42,940 nucleotides of DNA, from positions 1-42,940 of the forward strand of contig PWEN01000043.1 in NCBI GenBank assembly GCA_003553505.1. Reading direction: 5' to 3'. The number at the start of each line of letters is the position of its first letter. The stretch's first letter is position 1. Positions 1 to 9,521 of this stretch are shown here, in pieces. This stretch comes from Candidatus Nealsoniibacteriota bacterium (GTDB taxonomy: Bacteria > Patescibacteriota > Minisyncoccia > Minisyncoccales > PWPS01). A model generated the notes under the pieces. It was not told the DNA's origin. It did not search any database and saw nothing but the letters and a program-made list of their open reading frames with translations. Made by a program: the position numbers and the translations under genes.

Positions 1-164
1 ATACCACCTTGCTCTTTGTTCACGATCGTATTTTATGGGGCTTGGCATACGCATATTTTTATTAGTTAACACCTGTTACCCTTCAGTATATCAAGTGTCA
101 CCCCATGGTGTTAACTATACAGTATATAGACATCTATCTTCCTTTTTGCTATGCTTTGCAAACT

Positions 165-2207
165 ATGAAGTTAATACTAGTAGAAAGTCCCACAAAAACA
201 AAAACGATATCCAAGATGCTTGGAAAGGAATACAAAGTACTGGCATCTGGAGGACATGTACGTGACCTTCCCAAGAGCAAAATGGGCATAGATGAAGAAA
301 GTCTCGAGCCACACTATGTAGTTCCTTCAAAGGCAAGAAAGAACATAAAAGAGTTAAAAGAAGCTGTAAAAGAGGCAGAAGAGGTGTATATGGCCACCGA
401 CCCGGATCGAGAAGGAGAGGCAATCTCCTATCATCTAAAAGAAGCTTTAAAGATAAAAGACTATAAGCGTGTGTCTTTTAATGAAATAACGGCGGGAGCG
501 ATAGAAAAGGCACTCCAGAAACCACGTGACATTGATATGAGTCTTGTTGACGCACAGCAGGCACGAAGAGTATTGGACCGTCTTGTAGGGTATAATCTCT
601 CTCCTTTTTTGTGGAAAAAGGTCACTAAAGGACTCTCTGCCGGAAGAGTACAGTCTGCCGCTTTAAGATTAATAGCAGACAGAGAGAAAGAGATACAGTC
701 ATTTACCCCGGAAGAGTACTGGAGCATTACAGCCCTTCTCGGGGCAGAAAAGGAAGAGTTTTTTGCTCAACTAAAAAAAATTGCGAACAAGAAGGCTTCT
801 ATAGGCAATGAACAAGAAGCAGAAGAGATAGAAAAGAAGCTAAAATCCTCCTCCTTTAATGTAAGAGAGATAGAAAAAAAAGAAAGAAGCAAAAGTCCTC
901 ACCCTCCTTTTAGCACCTCTACCATGCAACAAGAGGCTTTCAACAAGATACGCTTCTCTTCCAAGCAAACAATGAGTGTAGCGCAAAAGCTATACGAAAA
1001 AGGACTTATAACCTATCACCGCACAGACTCTTTTCACGTTTCCGCGGAATCAAAAAAAGCGGCAAAAGATCTTATACTGAAAAACTACGGAAAAGAGTAC
1101 CACAAGGAGCGTGATTTTGCGGCGAAAGGAAGAACGCAAGAGGCGCACGAAGCAGTAAGGCCTTCTTATTTAAAACGCAAGCCAGAAGAAGTAAAAGATC
1201 TTACCGATCAAGAAAGAAAGCTGTATAGTCTTATTTGGAAAAGATTCATCTCTTCTCAGATGACAAACGCTGTTTTTCATAAAACAGTCGCAAGAATAGA
1301 CGCAGGAGAGCTTCTATTGGAAGCAAAAGGCATGGTAATGAAGTTCGAAGGATTTACTAAGGTTTACAATATAAAGTTTGAAGAGGAAGAGCTTCCGGAG
1401 CTAAAAGAAGGAGAAGATGTGAAACTAAAAAGGGTAGACAAAAAACAACACTTTACAAAGCCTCCCGCAAGATTTACGGAAGCAAGTCTCGTAAAAGAAC
1501 TGGAAAAACACGGCATAGGACGCCCATCCACCTACGCCCCCATAATATCAACACTTAATGAAAGGAACTATATAGAAAAGATAGAAAAGCGCTCCCTAAA
1601 GCCTACCGAAATCGGCATGATAGTAAGCGACCTTCTCGCAGCACACTTCTCTTCTATTGTGGATCTAAGGTTCACAGCAAATATGGAGGAAGACCTCGAC
1701 AAAATAGCAAGCGGAAAAAAAGAGTGGAAGCCTCTTATCAAAGATTTCTATAAAAATTTCAAAAAAAACTTAGAGAAAAAATATAAAGAAATAAAAAAAG
1801 AAGATATTATGGAAGAAAAAACGGAAGAAAAATGTGAAAAGTGCGGCGGGGAGATGGTCATAAAAACCGGCCGCTACGGAAAATTTATGGCGTGCAAGTC
1901 CTATCCGGAGTGTAAGAACACAAAAGCCCTTCAAGAAGAAGAGGAAGTGGAGCCATGTGAAAAGTGTGGAAGTCCTATGAGATTAAAAGGTAGCAAGTTC
2001 GGAACTTTTTAAGGATGCAGTAATTATCCTGACTGTAAAAACATAAGAAAAAAGGAAAACAAAACAGGAATAAGCTGTCCTAACTGCAAAGAAGGAGAAG
2101 TGGTAGAAAGAAAATCAAAAAAAGGTAGCACTTTTTACGGATGCAGTCGTTACCCAGAGTGTGATTTTGTATCTAACAAGAAGCCCTCTCAAGAAAACTC
2201 TTCTTGA
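165..2207 (+). CDS. topA: DNA topoisomerase I (type IA) with C-terminal zinc ribbons, interrupted by in-frame TAA at 2010-2012
   Basis: [36 protein letters not shown] Toprim start; [32 protein letters not shown] active site; CxxC zinc ribbons. Frame continues past the TAA as [14 protein letters not shown]...[15 protein letters not shown] to TGA at 2205-2207. Start taken at the internal Met (165), not the track's 105. Confidence 0.93.
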
Positions 2208-3333
2208 AGTCCGCAAAAACACCTTTCCCGATCGCCTCTCTTATCTCTTCCATAAGACGCATCATAAAGTAGAGATTGTGTTCCATTAAAAGCATAATTC
2301 CGTAGATCTCCCCTTTTCTGCACAAGTGACTGATGTAGCGTATTTCGTGCTGCTTACACACTCTGCAAGAACAGTGCTTGTCAATCGGCTCTACGCTTTC
2401 TTTGAAACGCGAGGCTTTCACATTAACTCTTCCACTAAAAGTCATTGCCGTACCATGTCGCGCAAAACGTGTAGGAATAACACAGTCAAACAAGTCCACC
2501 CCCTTTTCTACCGCCAAAATTATATCCTCCGGTTCTCCTATGCCAAGTAGGTGCCGCGGCTTATCTTCCGGCAACTCTTTGTTTACAACCTGCAACATGT
2601 GACTCATGTTCTCTTTCGAATCTCCAAAAGAGTCCCCAAACGACCCCCCTATGCCAAAACCGGGAAAGTCCAAAGAAGCGATGAAGCGCGCTGAGTAACG
2701 ACGAAGATCTTCAAAGGACCCTCCTTGTACTATGCCAAAAACGGCTTGATCCGAAAAAGAAGTACAACGTTTTGCCCAGCGGTGGGTCCTTTCAAGTGAC
2801 AACTCTTGATAGTCACGAGGAGCAAGAGGAGAGGTGCACTCGTCAAAGGCGAAAACAATGTCAGCACCAAGTTTTCTTTGTGCCTCCATAGAGCTCTCCG
2901 GAGTCATCTCCACAACACTCCCATCAATTGGAGATCGAAAGACAACTCCTTTTTCGCTTATCTTGACCATGCTCTTGCGCGCACTCTTTACTCCTTCTTT
3001 GTGTATTTTTCCTACTCCTCTCTCCCATCCCGCTCCAAGACTAAATACCTGAAACCCCCCACTATCTGTCATGAGAGGATAGTCAACTCCCAAAAAATTA
3101 TGTAAACCTCCCGCTCTTGCAACCGTCTCATACTCCTCGCGGCAATAAAAGTGAAAAGTGTTCACCATAAACATCTCCGCCCCGAGAAAGGCAGCGTCAT
3201 TAAAGCTCATTCCCTTTAAGGCGCCTCTTGTAGCAACAGGAACAAAAGCAGGCGTATTTATCTGTCTTCCACGAACAAAAAGAGTTCCCGTACGCGCTTG
3301 GTTCTCTTTTTTCTCTACCTTAAAGCCGATCAT
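2173..3333 (-). CDS. tgt: Queuine/archaeosine tRNA-ribosyltransferase family
   Basis: [55 protein letters not shown], and C-terminal Cys/His zinc site [10 protein letters not shown]. Confidence 0.95.
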   Translation of the reverse strand: MIGFKVEKKENQARTGTLFVRGRQINTPAFVPVATRGALKGMSFNDAAFLGAEMFMVNTFHFYCREEYETVARAGGLHNFLGVDYPLMTDSGGFQVFSLGAGWERGVGKIHKEGVKSARKSMVKISEKGVVFRSPIDGSVVEMTPESSMEAQRKLGADIVFAFDECTSPLAPRDYQELSLERTHRWAKRCTSFSDQAVFGIVQGGSFEDLRRYSARFIASLDFPGFGIGGSFGDSFGDSKENMSHMLQVVNKELPEDKPRHLLGIGEPEDIILAVEKGVDLFDCVIPTRFARHGTAMTFSGRVNVKASRFKESVEPIDKHCSCRVCKQHEIRYISHLCRKGEIYGIMLLMEHNLYFMMRLMEEIREAIGKGVFADFKKSFLERASC

Positions 3334-4298
3334 TTAAATGTAAGAAAAAGAGCGATAATAAACAACGTAAACCAAAAAACAAGAGCAAAAAAAGTAAATA
3401 TTTGCGCTTTAGTAAACTGCAGAACGGTACGCGGACGCACTCCTTGTAGTATGAAAGTTACCACTCCCGCAAGATTTATTCCCACCAGATTAATAAAGAA
3501 AAGAAGGAGTGCGCCGGCAAAGCCGTGCACACTGCCTGCCCCAAGAAGTATACCGGAAACTATGAGCGGGGGGAGGAGAGCAACAGCGATCATTACTCCC
3601 GCGATAGAAGTGACCATAGCGGTAGTAAGAGAAAGAACAGCAACGCTGCCCGACAAAAGCGAAACAATAATATCACCCGCTCCAACCTCTGTACGGCTTA
3701 CTATTTCAGAGGCAGCAACATCAACATCAAAAAAGAACCCTGCTCCGGCCGAGAAAAAGAGAGCCAAAAAGACCCCTGAAAAAATAATCTTTACCGCTCT
3801 TGCGGCAAGGTTTAGATCTCCTGATACAGTGGCAAAACAAAGAGCCACGTTGGGAAAAAGAAAAGGAGCTATTATCATCGCTCCCACTACCATTGGTATA
3901 TTGCCATGAACCAGTCCTATGGCGGCTATGATCGCAGAGAAGACAACAAGCACAAGATAAATCCACGAAAGACCAACGCTTCCCGATATTTTTGTATAAA
4001 GCTCTTCTCTGCTTATGCGTCCTTTTTTCTTCTCTTCTTCCTCCTTTCCTTTCATGCGAGGAACAGATCCTTCCACCGGCATTATAACAGCCTTAAAGTC
4101 TTCCACATCATGAAGTGCGTTCTCAAGCGCATCAAGAAGCTTTTCACTGTCCACCGCAGGAACAAGAGCATGCACAAGAACTTTTTTTTCCGAGATACGA
4201 TCTTGCCAAAAATCGGAAACTTCACACTCCCGCAAACACTCTTCCACTTTCAGTTTATGCTCCAGAGGAGCAAACACTTTGATGATTCTTAAGTTCAT
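3330..4298 (-). CDS. DUF389 family membrane protein
   Basis: Soluble N-terminal domain then multiple TM with IGLVHGNIPMVVGAMIIAPFLFP and GVMIAVALLPPLIVSGILLG, typical of DUF389. Stop overlaps tgt start (ATGA). Confidence 0.82.
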   Translation of the reverse strand: MNLRIIKVFAPLEHKLKVEECLRECEVSDFWQDRISEKKVLVHALVPAVDSEKLLDALENALHDVEDFKAVIMPVEGSVPRMKGKEEEEKKKGRISREELYTKISGSVGLSWIYLVLVVFSAIIAAIGLVHGNIPMVVGAMIIAPFLFPNVALCFATVSGDLNLAARAVKIIFSGVFLALFFSAGAGFFFDVDVAASEIVSRTEVGAGDIIVSLLSGSVAVLSLTTAMVTSIAGVMIAVALLPPLIVSGILLGAGSVHGFAGALLLFFINLVGINLAGVVTFILQGVRPRTVLQFTKAQIFTFFALVFWFTLFIIALFLTFK

Positions 4299-4331
4299 TT
4301 TATTTTATAATAGCGAAAATAAGGATATTAT

Positions 4332-6188
4332 TCAAACAAAAACAAACTCCAGCCTTCTTGTCTCAATACTTCCTCCTACAAGTTTTACTTTTACAGAATC
4401 ACCTAAAGAGTAGCGCTTGTTCTTCTTTGTGCCAATAAGAGAGTAGTTCTCTTCATCAAGTACGTAGTAATCGTCTTCCATGTCTCTTATAGAAACAAGT
4501 CCTTCCGCATGGGTTTCTGAAATACGCACAAAGAGCCCGAAACGCGTAACTCCGGAGACAACTGCTTCAAACTTCTCACCAACTCTTTCAAGCATATACT
4601 GAACCTGCTTATAGGCCACCGATTCACGTTCCGCATCAAGAACATCAAGTTCACGCAAAGAAACCTCTCTTGCTATCTTTTTGTTCTTTTCCGTGTTCAC
4701 CTTTTCTCCTTTAAGTTTACTTTTTACCATACGGTGTACCGTAAGATCAGCATATCTTCTTATGGGAGAGGTAAAGTGCGTATAATTGTCAAGCACAAGA
4801 CCAAAGTGTTTCTTGTTTTCCACAGAATACTCCGCCTTTGACATCGCTTTTAAGACCACGGACTTTACCAGAAACTCTTCTTTTTTTCCTTTTATTTTTG
4901 CAAAAAGATTGTTCAGTTCGCGAGAAGTTATCGTATTTCCTTCCAGTCTCACACTGTATCCTATCTTTGACAAAAAGGAGAGCAAAGACTCTATAGACTT
5001 CTTTTCAGGAATCTCATGTACGCGATAAAATCCGCCAAATCTTTTTGCAACCTCCTTATTTGCAAGTATCATAAGCTCCTCTATCAACTTGTGAGTGAAG
5101 AGCTTCTCTTTTTTATAAAGAAAAAGAGGAACTCCGTCATGATCAAGCTAAAACTGTAGCTCATCCTCATCAAAATCAAGCGCTCCCCTTTCTGTTCTCT
5201 TCTCACGAAACCCCTTTGTTATACGAGCAAGAAAAGAGAGTTCGTCACAAAACTCTCCTTTATTCTTATCTATTATATTTTGTGCCTCTTTGTAGTTAAA
5301 ACACTTGTTTGATCTTATAACTGTCTCTCCAAACCATCTTCTGCTTATCTCTCCCTTTTCATTCATAATAAAAACGGTTGAAAAAGCAACACGATCCTGA
5401 TCAGGCATGAGACTACATATATTGTTAGAAAGCACTTCCGGAAGCATCGGTATAGTACGATCGACAAGATATATGGAGAAGGCTCTTTTACGTGCCTCAT
5501 TATCAAGAGCGGTGTCCTCTTTTACATAATAAGAAACATCAGCAATGTGCACGCCTACCTCATACTCTCCACTTTCAAGTTTTCTTACCGATATAGCGTC
5601 ATCATAATCTTTCGCGTCCGCAGGATCTATTGTAAAGGTGGGCACTTCACGAAAATCACTCCTGCCTTCCAGTGGTACCCCACCAATCTCCTCCGCCTCT
5701 TTTACCACTTCTTCCGGGAAATCAAGCGGCAACCCTTTTTCTAGTACTATAGAGTGTATCTCCGCATCATTGTCGCCTTTTTTCCCTAAAGCTTTGACAA
5801 CTCTTCCTTCAGGATTCTTTTTTTGGTCATCCCATTCCACTATCTCTACGAGCGCTTTATATCCGTTCTCTACACTCGCATCAGGAATGAATATGTCTGT
5901 GTACATGCGCTCATCATCGGGAATAAGAAAAGAGAAGTTCTGATCCTTCTTTCTTTCTATTGTTCCCACAAAGGTAGTCTTGTTTCTCTCTATAATTCTT
6001 ACCACCTCTCCTTGAGGCCTCTCGTTTTTTCCCTGAGGATGTAAAACAATCTCCACCTTGTCATTGTGCAAAGCAGTACCTAAAAAAAGAGGATCCACTT
6101 TTACGTCATCCTCCATCTCTTCACTTTCCACATATCCCGATCCGGACATAGTGATGCTTATAATTCCTTGTATTCTTCTTTTTGCCAT
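4332..6188 (-). CDS. rnr: Ribonuclease R / VacB-type exoribonuclease (RNB + S1), interrupted by in-frame TAG at 5148-5150
   Basis: RNB motif FTIDPADAKDYDDAISV; VDRTIPMLPEVLSNNICSLMP; downstream part has HFTSPIRRYADLTVHR and S1 domain. Both ORF-track pieces (5148..6326 and 4332..5087) share one frame with only a TAG between. Start taken at MAKRRIQG (6188). Confidence 0.9.
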
Positions 6189-6201
6189 AATTAAATAAAG
6201 A

Positions 6202-6219
6202 AACCCTCTTGCGAGGGTT
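6202..6219 (-). terminator. Rho-independent terminator downstream of the cold-shock gene
   Basis: AACCCTC-loop-GAGGGTT; on minus strand the loop is GCAA (GNRA) followed by TTTCTTTATTT. Confidence 0.7.
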
Positions 6220-6237
6220 CTTTTATTTTGAGAACGC

Positions 6238-6432
6238 TTACGTTCTCGATACCTCTGAAGCTTTCGGTCCCTTGTTTGAAGATCCAACCTCGAAACTGAC
6301 AGTGTCACCTTCCTTGAGGTCATCAAATCTCACACCAACAAGGTCATTAGAGGGAAAGAAAAGATCCTCTTCTCCTTCTCTGGCAATAAACCCGAAGCCT
6401 CTTGAGTTAAGAGTCTTAATAGTGCCTTCCAT
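6238..6432 (-). CDS. Cold-shock domain protein
   Basis: MEGTIKTLNSRGFGFIAREGEEDLFFPSNDLVGVRFDDLKEGDTVSFEVG; RNP1-like GFGFI. Start chosen at MEGTIK inside the longer track ORF. Confidence 0.9.
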   Translation of the reverse strand: MEGTIKTLNSRGFGFIAREGEEDLFFPSNDLVGVRFDDLKEGDTVSFEVGSSNKGPKASEVSRT

Positions 6433-6489
6433 TTGTAAGATTTTAAATAAGCTGCAGAAACCCGACTCCATTTCCACGTAATAGGTAAA

Positions 6490-6517
6490 AGTATACTACA
6501 ACACACCGTTTTGTCAA
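6490..6517 (-). promoter_or_regulatory. Sigma70-type promoter for the cold-shock gene
   Basis: Minus strand TTGACA (6517-6512), 16-nt spacer, TATACT (6495-6490). Confidence 0.7.
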
Positions 6518-6532
6518 ACCTCAATAAGGGCA

Positions 6533-7468
6533 TTACGAAGAAGCATTGATCTTTTCTAGGTTGTGAAGCATTCTGGCAAAACGCGGAAAACGAGCTAAGG
6601 GACGCAAGAATCTGGTGAACATAGACATATGCCTTGTAACTTCTACAGTTCCTCTTGATATGAGCTCAAGAGTAACCGCCGCTCCCTGAAACAAACGAAA
6701 CACAATAAAGAAGGGAACTGTAGCAATGATATCCAACCAGTATACTCTAATGAACTTTAAGGTGCTATCCATTTTGCGAAACTTAAACGTAAGATCTACC
6801 ACAAAAAAGAGAATAACGATCCAGTCTATTAAGCTAAAATAAAAATAATAGGGCTCTACCTGCTCTGCATAAACAAACTCTATAACTATGGCAATAAATA
6901 AGACTATAAGAACATAAGGAACTCCCTTATCCACCACCCTCTCCACTTTTTGATATACGCTAAGTGAAGAGATGTCTTCTTTTTCTTCTTTTATTATCCC
7001 TGTTATTACGGCTGCTCTCTCAACCATAAACGCTGTTGTCGCAAGTGCTATAAAAAATCCCAGCAGTGCAGGAAAGGTTATTAAAAGCTCTGAGAGTCCA
7101 TACCCTCCAATAATAAAACCAAAAGCGTAGGCAACAGCGGGAGGGTGCATTCTTTGTATATATATTAAAAGTGCAACTATCACTCCAACCGCAATAGCCG
7201 CCTGCATAGTAACCGACAAAGGAACTAAAGAGACAATATACCCTATAACTGCAGCACTTATGTAGCTTACTCCAATCGTTCTTGGTTGTGAAGAAACTCC
7301 CGTAGGCGTAAACACTATAATCGCCGTTGTGGCCGCAAAAGAAGCAATAGCAATTCCATGCTCAATGGCTTGCTCAAAAACAGTAAAGATAAAGAGCATC
7401 ACAAAAATCATCAACCCCGCCGTGGCAGAAGCGACAAAAGCGTGTTTGTGAAGCTTATTTAGGTTCAT
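6533..7468 (-). CDS. HPP-like membrane domain fused to a voltage-sensor-like TM domain
   Basis: N-terminal TM bundle with MHPPAVAYAFGF; C-terminal half has VYWLDIIATVPFF (S3-like) and TRFLRPLARFPRFARML (S4-like periodic Arg); no pore region seen. Confidence 0.65.
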   Translation of the reverse strand: MNLNKLHKHAFVASATAGLMIFVMLFIFTVFEQAIEHGIAIASFAATTAIIVFTPTGVSSQPRTIGVSYISAAVIGYIVSLVPLSVTMQAAIAVGVIVALLIYIQRMHPPAVAYAFGFIIGGYGLSELLITFPALLGFFIALATTAFMVERAAVITGIIKEEKEDISSLSVYQKVERVVDKGVPYVLIVLFIAIVIEFVYAEQVEPYYFYFSLIDWIVILFFVVDLTFKFRKMDSTLKFIRVYWLDIIATVPFFIVFRLFQGAAVTLELISRGTVEVTRHMSMFTRFLRPLARFPRFARMLHNLEKINASS

Positions 7469-7489
7469 GTCAATCTTCGAGAACCTCTT

Positions 7490-8059
7490 TCACGTATTAT
7501 AAAGAAAACCGACATCATCCGGAATCTCTCTTCTGGGATCCTCAAATCGCAGCTCGGGAGAGTTTTCATAGTTCTCGTTTCTTACCCACCCCTCTTTAGT
7601 ATAAAAGTAGCAACCCCCCTCTTTTTCAATGATCGGCCCGTAATCAGAAGAAAACTCAGGGCTTACCCAGTTAGCCATAACAAGCTCCCCTTCCCCGGGA
7701 TTTATAGTTATGTGACCACTGCCGGGAGGAATAACAGCCACATCTCCCTTGTTTGCGTATATGGCGTACACATCAGAAACGGTTTGTATGAGGTATATCG
7801 CTTTTCCTTTCAGGACAGTGTAGATCTCGCCATATCCCTGAGGGTGATAATGACCTTTCGTTTTGGGAAACTCACTTCCAAACATGTTAAAAGGAATAAC
7901 CGTTATGTCGTAACGCAGGTTATCACGCTCATCTACACCACGATACATATAATATGCATCAAAGTCCTCGGCCTTTTCGGCCCACTCTTTATCAAAAAGA
8001 ACTTCACGCAGGTCACTCATTCTGCGGATGTCAGGATTCTTGTTCTTGAGAAATCTCAT
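7490..8059 (-). CDS. Cupin-type glucose-6-phosphate isomerase (archaeal-type family)
   Basis: FPKTKGHYHPQGYGEIYTVLKGKAIYLIQ, DVAVIPPGSGHITINPGEGELVMANWVSPEFSSDYGPI. Confidence 0.85.
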   Translation of the reverse strand: MRFLKNKNPDIRRMSDLREVLFDKEWAEKAEDFDAYYMYRGVDERDNLRYDITVIPFNMFGSEFPKTKGHYHPQGYGEIYTVLKGKAIYLIQTVSDVYAIYANKGDVAVIPPGSGHITINPGEGELVMANWVSPEFSSDYGPIIEKEGGCYFYTKEGWVRNENYENSPELRFEDPRREIPDDVGFLYNT

Positions 8060-8321
8060 CTAATTTTTTTCTTAATTTCTCCTTCTCTTTCTTTACTTCT
8101 TCCAACTCTTTTTTAAGAGATATCATGCGCTTCTCTCTCCCGATCATGAGACGATTTATTTTATTTAACTCCTCATTTTGGGCCTCAAATTTTCTCTTTA
8201 TCTCTTTTAGTTTCTTTACTTCTTCCTCTCTGTCCTCTCTGTCCATCATAAGCTCAAAATCACGCCTTACAAGCATCTTTACAATTCCTTCAAGTTCTTT
8301 TTTTGCATCTTTATTGTTCAT
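8031..8321 (-). CDS. Small coiled-coil protein, unknown function
   Basis: K/E/L-rich heptad-like sequence, start preceded by AGGAG; overlaps the start of the downstream GPI ORF. Confidence 0.65.
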   Translation of the reverse strand: MNNKDAKKELEGIVKMLVRRDFELMMDREDREEEVKKLKEIKRKFEAQNEELNKINRLMIGREKRMISLKKELEEVKKEKEKLRKKLDEISQEQES

Positions 8322-8325
8322 ATTT

Positions 8326-9489
8326 TTATTCTCCTAAAACAAGCATGCTTATGGTCTCATTGTGAAAAACGGACTCGTCACCTTTCTTGCTAAACGGTCC
8401 CACTTCTCCATAAGTGTAAAATCCGATAAGAGGCGTTTTTTTGCCAATCACTTCACGAACCGCATCTATTTCTTTTTCACGATCAAAGCCAAGAAGCTTG
8501 CTTCTCCCGATGCAGTTAAACATAAGCGCCGCTTTTGGTTTTTTTATTCCTTTCATAGCGCTCTTTGCAGCCTCTCTTGCAGAAGACACCGCCTCCCTGC
8601 GAGAACCTACCATAAGGCGCACCTCCGAATCTTTTTTTATGTCCACCATCAGCTCTATCTCTCCTTTTTTGTTGGCCTTTAAAAGCTCTCGCAAAAGAAC
8701 CCCTTCTTTACTAAACACGCCCAAAGGATAAGTGTATATAGTTTTGGCAAGGATGCCTCTTGAGAGCTCCTCGCAGTGCTTTCCGAAATAATCCTCATAA
8801 ACGGAAAGAGCGGGCTTATTGTCTATCTCTTGCAGAAGAGGGCCTTTTGATTTTGTTACTTTCATGGGAAGCGTCACAGGCTTCCATCCATGTCCACAAC
8901 CCGTGCCAAAAGAAAAATCTCCACTTAAAGCAACACCTACCAGCGAACCACTAAAAGATTTGCCGTTGTGATACTGGTATGTTTTTTCAAAATTAAAGTC
9001 ATCTCCCGCAAGTCCTCCTACTATAGGTGTATCCTTTCCGAGAGCACCCTTTATTCCTTCCACGGCGGCACTGCCGTTTTCTATCAATCCTTCACCAAAA
9101 ATAAGAAGAAGGGAAGGCTTTTCTTGTTTTTTTTGTATATTCTCTCCCAGTTTCTTACCTGCCTTGTAAGAGTCGTTTCCCGCTCCCCCCACACGAGAAG
9201 TGTTGACCTCCACACCATCCATGCGCAAGGCCATAACAACAACCGCGCCTTTGTAGACTTGCTCCTCCTCTGCAACTATCTCCCCCGCATCACTACACCC
9301 AACAATCTTCGCCCAGCCCGCATGCTGATCAACTCCGGAAAGTACTTTTTCATGATCATGAAGCGAAGAAGCAAAAACAATGATAAGATCGGGTGCTCCG
9401 TCCAAAAGATCAACGGCCTCCTCTGCGGCCTCCTTGCCCGCAACATAAGAGTCTTTTTCTTTACTAAAAGCTGCTATAGATTGAATCAT
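8326..9489 (-). CDS. FIST domain protein (FIST N and C)
   Basis: PDLIIVFASS...VGCSDAGEI...VVVMAL; TPIVGGLAGDDF; ALMFNCIGR; PLIGFYTYGEVGP. Confidence 0.85.
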   Translation of the reverse strand: MIQSIAAFSKEKDSYVAGKEAAEEAVDLLDGAPDLIIVFASSLHDHEKVLSGVDQHAGWAKIVGCSDAGEIVAEEEQVYKGAVVVMALRMDGVEVNTSRVGGAGNDSYKAGKKLGENIQKKQEKPSLLLIFGEGLIENGSAAVEGIKGALGKDTPIVGGLAGDDFNFEKTYQYHNGKSFSGSLVGVALSGDFSFGTGCGHGWKPVTLPMKVTKSKGPLLQEIDNKPALSVYEDYFGKHCEELSRGILAKTIYTYPLGVFSKEGVLLRELLKANKKGEIELMVDIKKDSEVRLMVGSRREAVSSAREAAKSAMKGIKKPKAALMFNCIGRSKLLGFDREKEIDAVREVIGKKTPLIGFYTYGEVGPFSKKGDESVFHNETISMLVLGE

Positions 9490-9521
9490 TGCTTATACTT
9501 TAAGTTTAACCGCTTTTAAAG

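Noticed and set aside
35-265. 76-aa ORF at window start
   Set aside because: Overlaps the topA start in another frame with no recognisable features.
3298-3909. 203-aa plus-strand ORF
   Set aside because: Antisense to the clear DUF389 gene; low-complexity Thr/Ala/Arg composition typical of a shadow frame.
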